A stretch of DNA of 64,000 bases from Marsupella aquatica. Taxonomy: Eukaryota; Marchantiophyta. The translations under genes and the position numbers were made by a program. The stretch is from the NCBI GenBank assembly GCA_973895155.1, contig OZ316895.1, forward strand, positions 22,878,001 through 22,942,000, in the 5' to 3' direction. The notes under the pieces are model-generated. The model saw nothing but the letters and a program-made list of their open reading frames with translations, was not told where the DNA came from and ran no database searches. This document shows, piece by piece, positions 11,459 through 24,668 of the stretch; the first letter of the stretch is position 1, and every line of letters begins with the position of its first letter.

Positions 11459-14400
11459 TCGTTTGCTTTATGGGCTTCTTCTTTTTTTACCATTGGATCC
11501 ACAAAATACCAACCCTGGAGGCCTACCCTTCCTCTCGCACCAGTTACTGCGCTTGGACACCACTATGCTGTCATCCTGCACCCTCAGTATGAGAGACGGA
11601 GGGAAGGCAGAAAGGAAGAAACAGAACCCCATGTCTCTTGTGTCCTCCCCTAACAACATTGACCAATATGATGACATTTACACAGCAGCAACCACCAAAT
11701 GGAAGGAATGACACTTCCGCAACCACAACATGACTACAAAGACTACACAGCTGGGGACACAATCATAACAACAACACTTCTGCACCACAATCACACTGTT
11801 GCAATAAAAGTTGGTTTTCACAACCACAGTCAGAACATGGCCCAAGTGACACCCTGGTAACAATGACAGGGACAATGATTACACAGACTGTGATTTGGCA
11901 GAAACACTCTGCTACCATGTTGCCCTCTATTAAAGAAATTGATGTGCAGAGTTGTAGGTTAGACTTACTGCTCCTCTTAATATGGAGTTTCTTGGAACCA
12001 GAAACCCAAATGGGCACAAACTTTCGTTGGGATGACCGGGATGGACTCAGCTGAGTGACAGTGTAAGACCAATCACTAATGACACCCAAAATGGATCTCT
12101 CATTAACGGACTCCATCAATTTTTCCTTACTTCACCCGACAGACATGCTGACAAGAACACTTGAACATCGCACTGCTCCTGGACAGTTGGCTACAAGAAG
12201 CAGCCCAACTGGATGCATAATTTCCCTATTTAGACACTACTGTTACCACATTCTGAATGTTGCCATGTCACTTTCACTGAAGTGGCTTATCATCATATGC
12301 GACAAAGTACTAGAACCTTGTTAGTAAATGGTTTTGATGGAATACATATTAAGTTGTCAATGAAAATATATAGTTGTTGAATTACAAAGTGCATTAGTGT
12401 TATCACATGATTGATGCTCTACAACTTTATATAAAGTGACTTAGAAGTGTCATAAATGAACCAAGTCTTCACACGTGATGACCCTTCCTCCCAGTATCGG
12501 CTTTGCCAGATCGCTAATTTATTTGTTTTCATCCACATGGCTTTTGGTTCTGGTTTAACCTGTAATACTTGCTTCACACTTAGTAGAATCTAACAGTATA
12601 TGAAAGAGTCTTTTGGAAGTTTTTGAGTATCAATGTCAACTCATTAGTTCATCATAGGGGCGAACTATGGCTCTAAATGATATCTAATCTCCCCAAACAA
12701 TTTCTGTTATTTTTAAGAAAATGCCTAAAAAAAGTGTTACTTAGGGTTCAAATGTCCTATGCTGGGAAGTGAGTTGGAAAGCCTGCAGGGGAGGTCTAGT
12801 ACTATTCTCCTAGGGGTGGGCCTAGTCAAATTAACAATGGCCATTTAGGGGCAAGGGCCCTTCTCTAGTGGCAGCTCTGGTTTAAGAAATTTGGACAATC
12901 AAAGGTTGGAATATAAAATTAATTGTGTGTCTGGTTGCCTCCAACACCTATCACAATATATAACCAACAGATATTCTCATTTACACCCTTCCTAGGAAAT
13001 GCCATGAAAATCTGAAAAATAGTCATCTATATCAAGCATACAATAATGCTCTCCTTATCTTCCTGACAATACTGCGATTATCACTAGAATTGCCACAATA
13101 GCTTATTTTGGCAACAGCTGTATCTGCTCCTTACAGAGTAGATTGCCAATTTTTATTGTATGGGAGTGCCCATTCCCCCTCACCCCACACAAAGGGTTGC
13201 CAACAGTTTGTGTCCCTTTCTGACAGTTGCAAAATTAATTATATATAGTCATCCTGGCAGTTGTTTCCTATTGTGCTGAGTTCTGGCTAAATTGTCTGCA
13301 ATGACTCCCACTTGCTCAAGCTTCATAGCAGCAAGAATCAACCTCCATTCCATAGTCACCATTAATGCCTTTTGTCTAGCATACATTTCTTCACTAATCA
13401 ATTTGATCCTGTCTTCTGTTGAAAAGCGAGCGATTGAGGGAAGTACATTTCTAGTAAATCGGCAGTTAAATGGGCAAAGGTTGCAAATTAATGTTGGTTA
13501 AATCATTCAAAGACTTAAGTTAGTAGGGAGTGCATTTGTACTTGTGATAAACTCCAATGCCTTGACATAAACTGAGTTGGACTTCTCATTGTACACCCTT
13601 CTTCAAATATAGTCTATTAATTGAGTCAGTCATAGCTTATCACTCCACAAACATCAGTTGTGGTAATATCTGATGTGATTGTTTAGCTGATATTGTACAG
13701 CATTGCCAAAAAACAACAATGGCATCCACAACAAAACTTCGATTGGGAATTGAAGGCTACCAAGAAATGAATTTTCTATCTCATCTTCACACAGTTACTA
13801 ACGGTACCCACAAAGTATGTACTGCAGGGTTCAATGTCTTGTTGTTTGGGGATTTATGGCATAGGTTTACTGAACACTACCAAAAGTCCAACACACAAGT
13901 GATTAATCATTTGGGGAGAGACTCAAGTACAGTGGTACCCGGTAACTTAAGAAAAAGCCTTGTCAATTAATCCGTGGACCCCCATGTTCATCCAAGGAAT
14001 GTTTGTGTGATTAAGTGAAATCAATTTTCATCAAGGCGGTAACCAATGGTTTTGAGTCTCCCGATGGTGTTGGTGTGTGCTCGTACAAAAACAAATACTC
14101 AAAAGATAGAGATTAATCAAACGAAAGGTTGAATGTGGAGGAATTGAGTTTTCTTATAGGTTTTGCTTACAAATTGGAGAAATAATCTTTCAACCATTCT
14201 TGATTGATTGTTTGTGAGTTACATTGAGCATTATCGTCACAAGACAGACTAGAGCACAACACTCAGCTGTTGGCAAAAGAGCGCTTGTCAATTTGGTGGG
14301 AAGAATGTTCACACAAAACGAACGAGTCGTCACTTCAAACAAAGGATTTGTAGTTATTTTTATTTAAGAAAGCTATGGTGTGAGGGGAAGACCAACAATT

Positions 14401-14586
14401 GTTTCTTTGACATAGAGACTGCATTTGACGTCAACCTGTGTTCAGAGTGTCTGAGCTTTAGTTGAAGACTATCTACTTAAGAGATGCGAACAATTCAAGT
14501 CGGGAAGCAAGCATTGTGGACAAGCGATGGTCACGTAATCAAAGAAATCAATTTGTAGTAGCTAAGTTTGTGACGGTGACGAGATT
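11459..14586. other. Intergenic, no gene supported
   Basis: Several short overlapping frames occur on both strands at 11463-12120 with no recognisable domain. An 83-codon ATG frame at 13719-13970 has unremarkable composition and no known motif. I see no splice-consistent gene and no transposon terminus. Confidence 0.45.
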
Positions 14587-15115
14587 GTGATATCTCTTAA
14601 TCGAGAAAGGGTTTCCAATGAGCCTCAAATTGACAAATTTTGTCAAGTTCCATATGAGTTTTTGAATATCTTTGCCTTTCCAATGAGTATTAGTATGATA
14701 AATTTTGATTATGAGTTCATGAATTCTTTTAGCTTTCTAACATTGAGTCTGACATTTACAAATTTTATGTCAGATTTTATCACGGTGCTCAAGAGATAAG
14801 GAGGTTTTCAATCTTTTTAGCTTTCTAATGTGTGACATTGAGATTATTTGTCAAGAAATAGGGAGATCATGAGTATCTAAATTTCTCTAGCTTTCCAATG
14901 AACCTAACATTGATAGATTTTGTCAAGTACTAAGGAGATGATGAGTTTTTAATTTTACTCTAGCTTTCCAATGAGTGACATTGAGAGATTTTATCAAGAC
15001 ATTACTAAAGAGATCACGAGTTTCTAAATCTTGATCTTGAATTTTCCAATGAATCAAACATTGGAAAATTTTATCAAGTACTAAGGAGATTTATTATTTA
15101 GTTTTACAATGTGAA
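14587..15115. repeat. Degenerate satellite-like tandem array
   Basis: Roughly seven diverged units of about 70-90 bp repeat the order AGCTTTCCAATGAG, ACATTGA, AATTTTGTCAAG, TACTAAGGAGAT and ATGAGTTTTTAA. The landmark TTTCCAATGA or TTTCTAATGT occurs at intervals through the block. Unit boundaries have drifted and the whole is AT-rich. The 70-codon frame at 14587 is a by-product of the repeat. Confidence 0.75.
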
Positions 15116-15332
15116 GCCAAATGGGTTTTAATTATGTACATTTCTATCAATTGAGTTTTTCAAACTTGTAAATAATTAAAAAATACAAATATTTTGATAT
15201 AAAACACTGATATATCTTTGACAAACATCAAAATGGTAACTTTGTTTTACTAATGACATCTCTTCCTTTGTATTTTGGTTTTTTTTACGTTTAGTATTTA
15301 TGGCATGGCGCCCCCAAAATTACGTTGCTTTT

Positions 15333-15393
15333 GCCACAAACAGGAATGTGCACGTTTGTTATTGTTAAAAGTAAGATCATTCCTGTTTGTGGC
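15333..15393. repeat. Perfect 16-bp stem hairpin
   Basis: GCCACAAACAGGAATG at 15333-15348 pairs perfectly with CATTCCTGTTTGTGGC at 15378-15393 across a 29-base loop. The neighbourhood carries other small inverted pieces (for example GAGACCCCTAATGGGGGTCTC near 15449), so it may be part of a decayed MITE. Confidence 0.8.
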
Positions 15394-16845
15394 TAGTTGT
15401 GATGATGTGGCGCAACCTCATGGCAGAGAATTTGCAAGAGACCCCTAATGGGGGTCTCATGCATTTAGAGTGGCCCACACTAACCTGGTGCCCACACTAA
15501 TATGGTGACTCTCCAAACATCAAGAACTATAATACACAGTTGCGCCACTTTTTAGAGTGGTCTTCATTCAAATTTGCAGGACACAAAACTTAAAAAATCT
15601 GGTCAAAGGTAAGCAATAAAGCCAAAGTGTGAATTGAGTTTAGTGTGAGTCACAAAAAGTTACACCCTGCCCAAGACAAGTAAGAATAATCACACGAGGC
15701 ACACAAAAAAAGAAGTGAAAGACTTTAACATAATGCACAAGGATCAAGGAGTATACATTCATGCAAGAAAATATTGTACTTATTCACATGCAAATTTGTA
15801 TTGTAGATATTCATTGTACATATTTCAATATTGTGTGCATCGTAATTTTGTATAATATTGGTAAGACTCCATAAAAGTAATTTTTAATTGCTAATAACAT
15901 TTTAGTCACTTGATCAATAAAAAAACTATTCTCCCAATATATGTGATGATTTTTACAGTCATTTGTATTGTCATTTTCAATGCAAAAAAACAAAAGTAAT
16001 AAAGCCCAAAGACATAGTGAAGCGCATGGCATGAGTGTTGATGGCAAGGTCTCAGGCGAGGGGCACAATCGCAATGTAGGCGAGAATGTACGGTAGCCCC
16101 TCGATCTCACATGGGTGGGGAAGGGGGGCCGTGAACGAGTGGAGTGATGGTGAATGTGAAAAAGAGAAGACCAAAAATAGTAAAAGGGGAAAAGGCGGAG
16201 GTTAAGGTTTGAAAGGAACAATATTTTTTCTTAACAATATCTTTTGTGCAACGCACGGGTATTTTCCTGAACGATGTCTTGGCGCACACTCCATAGGTCA
16301 TCCTGTTCTTCCCTTGTTTTTTACGCGATATAAGCGCTGTTTCTAAGACAGGGCTAAAAATCATTTAACTAAACGACAATTTTACAAGTGCTTACCCTTG
16401 ATAAGGGTCTCTATGCTCTTATCAGTAAATGCACAAAATCATGAAATTCTATTTACAGATAAATGCATGCCCATTCTTAGTAGAGTATAGAATGTACTTT
16501 AGGAGGGTGGGCACAGAATTACGGCAGAATACAAAGTACACGGGTGACTACTCACTAATGGAGGGGCTCTAAATTTAACAAAGGAATCTATATCAAGTGC
16601 ACTTATCAATAAGTGCACTTTTTAGGAGGGTGCATTTATCAAAGAATGTAACACCTGGTTTAGTGCATGCCGGAGCACCCTTCCCAAGGGAGTGCACTTA
16701 GTATTGTCACATTTTATGTGCAATTAGGGGACTCATGCTACAGTAGTGGCTGAGATGACTACAACCAGTATGTACTAGATGACCAGGACAATGACAACAT
16801 ACACAGGCAAGACTGGTCAAGCAAGATGGGTCTTGGTAACTGCAC
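15394..16845. other. Intergenic, no gene supported
   Basis: AT-rich DNA with a 136-codon minus-strand frame (15811-16221) that starts at a non-ATG codon and has no recognisable domain. Short inverted matches such as AAGTGCACTTATCAATAAGTGCACTT near 16597 suggest mobile-element debris. Confidence 0.45.
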
Positions 16846-16990
16846 ATAATATGACATATAGTGCATCATTTCATACCATGATAAACTTTGTTATTTTCTT
16901 TAAATCAATCAGTGCGGGACATAATATGACATATATTACATCATTCCATACCATGATAAACCATGTTATTTTCTTTAAATCAATCAGTGC
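16846..16990. repeat. Two-copy tandem duplication, 70-bp unit
   Basis: Units at 16846-16915 and 16921-16990 share ATAATATGACATATA, TACCATGATAAAC and TTTCTTTAAATCAATCAGTGC with few differences. The 134-codon frame crossing the block owes part of its length to this duplication. Confidence 0.88.
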
Positions 16991-17029
16991 ACACCGCAAT
17001 GATTCAAAAATTGTTCTTTGGCCAGGCCC

Positions 17030-17390
17030 ACTTCCAGGCGATCACTATGTTCCTTTTCCTCATGTTGGCCAAGCAGAATTGCATCATTTGTATAACCTGG
17101 GACCTCTCGGTTCTAGGCTAAGGGGCTCATTCTCTGGCCAACTGACTAAAGCCAGATGGTTTGTACAATCCAGCATTGGTTAAGCAGAATTGTAGAACTT
17201 GAAACTTGACCAATTCTTATGTATGATGCAGCTTTTGGTCGAGCAGAATCGCGCCATCTGTAGAGAGCCCGAGACTAGAGGAAATCTCATTCACAATCCA
17301 GCTTTGGCCAAGCATCATTCTACGAATTGCATCATTCGAAGAACTTGAGACTTGAGCAACTCTCATGTACTATACGATACAGCTCCAACT
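17030..17390. repeat. Degenerate tandem repeat with GCAGAATTGCATCAT motif
   Basis: About four diverged units carry CAGCTTTGGCCAAGCAGAAT, then GCATCATTTGTA, then AACTTGAGACTTGA and a CTCATGTA element. A further related piece lies near 18060-18140 (CAGCAGAATCGCATCATGTA). Non-coding. Confidence 0.6.
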
Positions 17391-19263
17391 GCTGGGTTCT
17401 CTAGACGGCCAGTCGCGTTTGATGAGAAGAACATATCTATTTTCTTTCATTACCTCGAACACTTTCAAAGGATTCCATAGCAAGAAACCGCATACCACCG
17501 CATCAAATTGGAATGAGTATGAAAAGAGGTTGCCTCACTCGTGTAGCACCTATGGCAAGACTCCCTTATTTAAGTTACTTGCGATCCAAAGAAACGGGAA
17601 ACTCTCCGCCCCGTTAATAAACCATAACCGTTGATGCCACTGTCTCTTGACGCCATACTGTCATCGTCAAAATTGAAAACTTACTAATGGGAGAATCACC
17701 TGGAAGGTCTCATTCGAAAGAAATTGTTCACAGCCCTTCGATGAAACTATCCAGGTCTTCTAATTTGAAATTAATTTACCCCTCTGGAATGCCCAGGAAA
17801 GAAAAATGGCCAAAACGACAATCAATTCACCTACATTTGGCATGAGCCTGTTGGTTTGACGATGCTGGGGTCCGCTTTGACAATGCACACCGAAATTGGT
17901 TCATTCCTTCCTAGACCTTGGGGTCCACATTGCACTAGATACCAAAGCTGCGCAGGCAATTCCACGTTAGACTTGCATGGCATGATCTACAGATCTTTGG
18001 CCAGGCCTAGTCACCCTGTTTTCTTTTGTTTAGCCTATATAGCCTGCCAGTGTTGAGATCCCAGCAGAATCGCATCATGTAACTTGTGATTGGGACTTGA
18101 GCTAAGACGTTTTTGAGACAGCTGCATGGTTGAATAAATGGTTTATATTGGATCGGAAGTGACTTGGACATACTCAGTCCATTTTTTATTTGTTAGTATC
18201 TAATCAACCCTCCACGTTGAAGATAGACAGAGCAGACGAGGCAAATGAATATGGTTCCCTCTCATCGATCAAACTCGGCGGGCGTCTAGAATCTAGCGGA
18301 TTCCAGGAGGTAGAGTTGGTAAGCGTCCTAAAAAACTTCCTATGCCATTCTATGTTGACAGCTCTGTTCAATGAAACTATCCATCCAATTCATAAGTGTG
18401 AAAACTTGACCACTTTGGAAAGCCCAGGAAAGAAAAGTGGCTAAAAGTACCTGCAGCGGTGGGTACTCTCATTCCAGCTTGAACATGTTATTAACACTAA
18501 TGTGATATATAAAAGTCTGGCTCCTTCGAACAAAATTGTTAACAGCTCTTCAATGAACCCAGCTTTTAAATGTGAAATTTACCATTGCTTGGGAACCCCA
18601 GATTGAAAAGAAAATAGCGAACAGTACCTGGTGGGGGGGGCACTCTCATGCAAGTTAACTTGAACCTCTAAGCAATACGTCGATCCATTCACGTACAAGA
18701 ATATGGCATGTGTCTATGGTTTGACGAATTTGGGACACTACAGTAGAGACGAAAACCGGTTGATGCGCTCCTACAACTTGGGGACCACTAGCTCTGCACT
18801 AGATACCAAAGCTTAGTCGGCAATTCCACGTTGCTCGTTGCATGGCATGAACAAGAGAACAATTACCGTGCATGCAAACAAGGAAGCATGCTTGCCCTTC
18901 TCCTGTGCAATTGCGTCTTAAATCGGCTCGTTTCCACTTAGGATACTGACTTGAATCTACAGTAGAATATGTTACAACGCTTTATGACTCGATCAAGAGG
19001 ATAAGTTAGAATTGAGTGGCACTTGAGAGTTCTAAAACCAGCCAGCTACTTCGTGTACATTGTTTGATAGCCTTATGTGCACAGCTAGGGCCATGACGTG
19101 CGTAGCCACTAGCTCCAAGGCAGCTTGACATTTGCTATTTTCAAGGTAAGTCATCTTATGACGAGTTTGCGTGAAAGAGCATGAAAAAATCGAGGTGGGA
19201 TCGATGAAAAGGTTTCTTTCTTATCGGGACGGATCTGGTGTGGAAAGGTACTAAAGGTGACTC
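17391..19263. other. Intergenic, no gene supported
   Basis: Short unrecognised frames only. Two stretches near 17940 and 18800 share ACTAGATACCAAAGC and GGCAATTCCACGTT, so part of this interval is a diverged duplication. An eight-G run occurs at about 18633. Confidence 0.45.
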
Positions 19264-19470
19264 AATTCAAGAATCCAGCTGTTGTAAGACAATGTTGTCC
19301 GGTGAGCAATCCTCGATGGATGACGTTGAGCTAGCTAACTTATGTGTTCTTTAGTCCAGAGCAATTAATCCAGGAATCCAGCTGTGCTAAGACATACACA
19401 TCCTTTGAGCATTCCTCGATAGATGACGTTGAGCAGCTAACTTATGTGTCCTTCGCTACGGAGCAATTAA
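19264..19470. repeat. Two-copy tandem duplication, about 103 bp
   Basis: The landmark GAATCCAGCTG recurs at 19271 and 19374. Each copy continues with TAAGACA, GAGCA-TCCTCGAT-GATGACGTTGAGC, AGCTAACTTATGTGT and an AGCAATTAAT element. The 61-codon frame at 19344 spans the junction. Confidence 0.8.
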
Positions 19471-19751
19471 TTCAGCCATGCGTGGATTTATCCGACCGAC
19501 GCACCGATGCATCAGGGCATCGGCATTAGACACGTCTTTTTCCTTGCAAGTTGTAACCTCATCCGTTATTCAGCTCCGCATGCAGATGGAGTGCTGGCTC
19601 GGCTGAAAGAATTACCTAGTTAGTGGCAGCTTCACTTCGTAATTCCAACCATTTATCAGTGGATGGAACAACTAGCAACATCATGCATAGAGCAGCTACT
19701 TACGATAGCTCACCGCTCTGTTACTGTGCATCAAACTCAGAACAGAGTGTA

Positions 19752-19900
19752 AAAAGCCCTAAACCCAGAGCTCAGAAGTGCAGGCTATTAAATTTCAAGT
19801 GTGACAAGCCCTAAACCCAGAGCTCAGGAGCGCAGGCTTTTAAGTCTGAGATACGTGTGAAAAGCCCTAAATCCAGAGGGTCCAGAGCTCAGGAGGGCAT
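19752..19900. repeat. Three-copy tandem repeat, 52-56 bp
   Basis: AGCCCTAAACCCAGAG recurs at about 19755, 19807 and 19863, each followed by AGCTCAG-AG-GCAGGCT or a close variant. The third unit has a small insertion (GGTCC) before AGAGCTCAGGAG. Confidence 0.85.
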
Positions 19901-19978
19901 TGAATTCAAACAAACAGTTGCAGTAACCTTCGACCTGGAATTGTTTGAGGCTCGCCTCTATCAATTGGCCAAAGGATC

Positions 19979-20206
19979 ATGGCATTGCAGCTCGACTTTA
20001 GGAACGACTACCTTTCACAGTATCTGCAAGAACTCACGGATAAGTTGCGGTTTGCTTGCTCAAATGAGGTTTCAAGAGAAATCACCCATCTACTGAACGT
20101 GCTTGCATCAGCTCCCGCTCTCTCTCCTTACCATCCCGTTAAACGACGCTCTTCCATTCTTGATCGAAGAAAAATAGCAGACGGTGATAGATTGGTCGCT
20201 GATTGA
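19979..20206 (+). CDS. Hypothetical small ORF, 75 codons
   Basis: This ATG-to-TGA frame encodes a short hydrophilic peptide: MALQLDFRNDYLSQYLQEL, then a mixed-charge middle, a basic stretch (VKRRSSILDRRK) and a DGDRLVAD end. I recognise no family. The composition looks protein-like (balanced charges, plausible amphipathic start). It lies just downstream of a tandem repeat and no splice structure or conserved neighbour supports it, so it may be chance. Confidence 0.15.
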   Translation: MALQLDFRNDYLSQYLQELTDKLRFACSNEVSREITHLLNVLASAPALSPYHPVKRRSSILDRRKIADGDRLVAD

Positions 20207-20754
20207 CTCTCTCCTATGCCATGAACAATTTATATCGACCTCACTGAGCAACTATTAGTGAAAATTCTCGTTGTTCGTTTCCTGGATTCTCGCCACTGAG
20301 TTGTTGCCATAGATGGTGAGTACAGCTGTTTTCAATACAGCTTGCTTCCCCTGAAAATTACTCCACAAGTTGAAGAGACTAGCTTGATCGAGCGTGTGCT
20401 CTTGATCTCACGTGTCGAGTTTGTGGTTCTTTTCCTAGCAAACTACAGTACCGTGGTTCCTCTCTGGAAAGCTTGCCCTGACAATTCAGTGTGGTGCAGG
20501 GTGCACCGCAACTGCCGAATGGGAGATTGAATGCAAATTGTACTCTAAAGTCTTTCCGTTCTAGCAGTGACAACTTACCAGTGACCAGTGACCTTTCTTC
20601 CACGATGCGAGACTGACTTCAATTTAATTCCTGACAGGCTTGCAGTAGGTTTAACGGATTCCGTCCGTATCACAGTTCTACGCGTGCATATCGCATGCAA
20701 AATCTGATCTCTCGCGGTCACAGTAAACTTTGTAACAGGTAGACAAGAGCAACC

Positions 20755-21082
20755 TGTCGAATCTCTGGATGATCTTGGATTAAAAAATCGCGATCGTCAT
20801 CTAACAGCAGATTTTCTACTCAAACGACAGGAACTCTAAAAGCTTGTAATGCATATTATTTGTATCCCGTGGCTTCAAAGCTTGTAATGCATATTATTTG
20901 TATCCCGTGGCTTCAAAGCTTGTAATGCACATTATTTTTATCCCGTGGCTTCATCAGGATCATTCTGTCGAACCTCTCGATGATCTTGGATAAAAAACTC
21001 GTGATGGTCATGTGACAGCCCGACCAAGTTCCAGAATGAACGACAGGAACTCTAAAAGCTTGTAATGCATATATAATTATTA
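20755..21082. repeat. Nested duplication: 38-bp triplet within a larger repeat
   Basis: A 38-bp unit opening AGCTTGTAATGCA and closing ATCCCGTGGCTTCA is repeated at 20841, 20879 and 20917. It is embedded in a larger duplication: TGTCGAA-CTCT-GATGATCTTGGAT occurs at 20755 and 20966, and each time leads to ACGACAGGAACTCTAAAAGC and another copy of the short unit. Confidence 0.88.
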
Positions 21083-21439
21083 TCCCGTTGCTTCATCAGC
21101 ACAAAGCTCAAGAACTGTCTGTAATGAAAGTACTGTGAAAGTGCTGGCTGTCTCAAACTTACTGGTGAGATGCAAAAATCGCCATGGGCACGCTAGGCAT
21201 TTTGGATCGAGTTTGGATCCAGCTGCACATGTGGGACTTTCCGCATTTCTAAATTAAAATTGGTTTCATTTGTTGGAAAGGATCGATCGATACATCGAGA
21301 TACTCCAGGGAGATCATTCATAGCTTTGATTTCATCTGGTCTCTTCCCTTTTCCTTCGTGACCCATCGATAGCTGTAAGGGCAATACTTCCACACTCCCT
21401 ACTAACATTGCAGCATGATTTAGATTGCCCATCATTCGC

Positions 21440-21835
21440 CATATCTGTGACTAGAAAGCTAGACTAACACTCATTTGTAACTCGTCCAAGTGTGTGATCA
21501 GAAAAATTAGACTGACAATAATTAGTAACTCGTCCATGTGTGTGATTAGGAAATTAAGCAGCCAATCATTCGTAAGTAGTCCATGTGTTTGATTAGAAAA
21601 TTAGGCAGTCAATCATTCGTAAGTAGTCCATGTGTGTGATTAGAAAATGAGACAGCCAATCATTTGTAACTCGTCCATGTGTGTGATTAGAAAATTATAT
21701 AGCCAATGATTCGTGATTACACAAGTCCATGTGGACCATGTGTGTGATTAGAACATTAGATTGCCAATCATTCTTCACTAGTCCTTGATTAGAAAACCTG
21801 GCTGGGAATCATTCATAACTCTTCCTGTAATATTA
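21440..21835. repeat. Tandem repeat, about 57-bp unit, seven degenerate copies
   Basis: The phrase TCCATGTGTGTGATTAGAAA recurs about every 55-60 bp, followed by ATTAGACAGCCAATCATTCGTAA or a variant. Outer copies are most diverged and one internal copy has a short extra insertion (GATTACACAAGTCCATG). Non-coding. Confidence 0.88.
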
Positions 21836-22754
21836 ATTAGGTTCACACAAAAAATAAGCAATAAAAAAGATTTTGGTGCACAGGGAAAATTGGAGAGTAA
21901 ATTCAATTCTAGATATGCCAGCATGAGAAATGTTACATGAGGCAAAATTCCTGTGAAACTTCGTTTTATGTTGCAATAGGCCACAAACACATGTATGGCT
22001 AGATATCAGTGAAACACTACATGGATAAGAATTTTTGGCTGGACAAAAATATAAATGGCCACCTGTGAAAGTATGGAAGGACGTAAAATTAACTTTTGGT
22101 GATCAAAGATTGCAAACCCAGTTACCACTACATTATGTGATAAAGGTTATTACAATGATTTAAAGAGGATCCATTCCTGACAATTTCGAATGATTGTCAC
22201 TAAATTTCGTAAATAGTTGACTATTTTTTGTCCCATAGTGTCCATTTAAGGCGTTCTCCCTCTCCACATATGTATATTTTCTTGTGCAATCTGTTTACAT
22301 CCTCTTCTACTTGTTCTGGTGCCTGTATGACTCATTGCATCTTTGCCAAGGTAGTATGTAGGCAACCGTCTAAAGCATACTCCATCTAATTTTGAGTATA
22401 TAATTGCAAACTCGCAAGTTCTCCAAAATCATCCCTTTCTGACCATGGGCAACAAATTGGCAGGCACTGTTGGACCTGACTCCAAATTAGCAAACACTTG
22501 CTAAGTGAAATTCTCCATTTGGTTCTTTTTTTGACCATTTTTGTGATATTCATATTCCCTTTTTTACTAGCTCAGACCAGGGCCAGGAAATCCAGGATAC
22601 AGCATGTTCTTCCTGGAACATGCTTCATTTATAGTCATGATTTATTTATTGACTTCTACACTATCTTACAAAGTTAAATTTAATATTCCATTCTAAAACA
22701 AATGAATAAGTGGAGTGAGAAAGACTGAGCTAGTGTGAAGGGAGCAAGGGGAGC
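21836..22754. other. Intergenic, no gene supported
   Basis: AT-rich sequence without a recognisable frame, repeat or element terminus. Confidence 0.5.
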
Positions 22755-22985
22755 TTAAAAGTCTCATAGGATAGTGGTGCAGACAATTGAGTGATTCATG
22801 GCATCTCCAGGTCAAATCTCTGCTATGACATTACCGGTGAGGGATCATGATTCAAATGATTGGATGGAGAGTCGCATAAAAAAGAAATTAGGGTTATTTT
22901 AGTACGAGTAAGCTGAACACCTAAAGGTGCTTACACCTCTCGCCTATCAAAGTGATGGTCTTTCACCTTGTATGAGAAAATATAT
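22755..22985 (+). mobile_element. tRNA-derived SINE-like element
   Basis: The head resembles a polymerase III promoter: an A-box-like ATAGTGGTGCAGACA near 22771 is followed about 30 bp later by a B-box-like GGTCAAATCTC at 22810. This compares with the GGTTCRANNCC consensus and has a mismatch in the GGTTC core. The body runs through ACCGGTGAGGGATC and AAGGTGCTTACACCT to a poorly defined end near 22985. No target duplication was found. Confidence 0.4.
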
Positions 22986-23468
22986 GGACAGGGAGAAATT
23001 TATAAGGGTGATAAAATGACTGACTATCATAAACCTGATCAAAGAAAACTAAAGGGGTCTAATTTCATTCAAACTTGACAGAAAAATACCCCCAACTATA
23101 CACATCTGAAATTTAATAAATGTCACTGGACAAATTGACTGAGCATGTCACGTGCTCTTCTCTCTGAGAGAGACATCATATAAATGATAGCTACTATATT
23201 AGACTATGTGGCCAAACAATGGGCAGTCCTAACACATTTACACGAGAAACTGTGTAAGTTACAACATCATAAGTAATCATAAGCCAGAAACCCCTTAAAA
23301 AGTCCCCACAACATTGTCCTAGTAGAAACTAAAATATATGACATGATTCTATTGAATTTGAGAGTCCACAGACTGGATGAATTCCGCCAAAAAGAAACAT
23401 AGACACCAAAACCAAGGTAAACTCTTCTGGTAGAGCATCTACTGCATACTGCATGTTTACCGTAATCA

Positions 23469-23605
23469 TTGTTATAATGCAGGAAGGAGTGTTACTAAAA
23501 CATTTGTATTAGCAACACCAATTGTTATAATGCAGGACGGAGTGTTAACCAATTGTTATAATGCAGGACGGAGTGTTACTAAAACATTTGTATTAGCAAC
23601 GCCAA
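23469..23605. repeat. Three-copy short tandem repeat
   Basis: TTGTTATAATGCAGGACGGA (GAAGGA in the first) followed by GTGTTA occurs three times. The first and last copies continue with CTAAAACATTTGTATTAGCA, while the middle one is truncated, giving a long-short-long pattern. Confidence 0.88.
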
Positions 23606-24668
23606 TTTTGGCGAACGTGATGTTGAGTCCAAAGTAATACTAGTTTTTGTTAGTTTTCCAAAACTGTGTTTTTGGACCCTTATAGGAATCAAGTCCTTGC
23701 AAGATTCTTGGCACAAGAGGCTGCCACATCATATTTTTGCGCAAACATAAATGACAATGTTTCTTTCCGGTAACAACATCGTTGTACTTGTTTGTCCAGA
23801 TGCCAACAAAACCAGTTAGCTCCAGGAATGGTAAAAACTTGGGGAAAACAAAATTAAACATACCAAACAACAAAGAGAGGGTGGTAAGAAACTTACCTTT
23901 GCAACAGATTATTTACCTTTCAACCCGTTAAAATAATTTTGTAAATAATTTAATAAATTGTATGTTAGATACTTTACCTGCCCATCTTTACGAATCTACT
24001 TGGTAACCACCTTCCTTTAGTGACAGAGTGATGTGCCAAAAATCCTGGCATAATCTGAACAAACAATAGGGTAAAACATACATCCCCTCAAATAAGCCAT
24101 CATATTTCTGAAATTGACAAATGCAATCAGATGTTGATGATTATGATGATGTGCCCACATTATTGATAGTTAAATGTTTTAGGTGTTCTCTTAAAGTTTT
24201 CATAATGCTGTTTCACTGCAAAAATATTGTCTATCACCATCCTAAGTTGCATTAAAAGAGCTTTTCCCAAAGTTTTTCAACCAGAGCTTTGTCTTTCAAG
24301 TCCAATTTGGCTGAGATGTTTTATGGTGCTGCCTAGCTTGGGGACCTACTCACTATAAAAATTTGAAGGAAATTGATTTTTGAAACCTTTCCAATGACCC
24401 TCATCAAACCAATCAGATGAAAGAGAACTGGAAAATTAAAAGTTGGGTGGGGGTGGGAGAGGAAAAAAAGAAATGAAACTTACTCTGCTAATTGACATAA
24501 ATGATTTGGTGGATTCCTTTGTATCCAAATGGAATAACTTAAGGACAGCTTGAATGGATCATGAGTGAAATGTCGTGACTATTAAAGACAACTAAAATGA
24601 GCTCTTTATTCTGCAAAGTGCTGATGGCACTAGGAGTCAGTCCAAAATGAACGATCACTAGATTCAAT
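23606..24668. other. Intergenic, no gene supported
   Basis: AT-rich DNA with short unrecognised frames. No clear terminus or repeat. Confidence 0.5.

Noticed and set aside
13719-13970. 83-codon hypothetical protein
   Set aside because: An ATG frame of this length is expected by chance in the window, with no motif, neighbour or splice support.
16779-17183. 134-codon plus-strand gene
   Set aside because: The frame is carried across a 75-bp tandem duplication and has no known domain.
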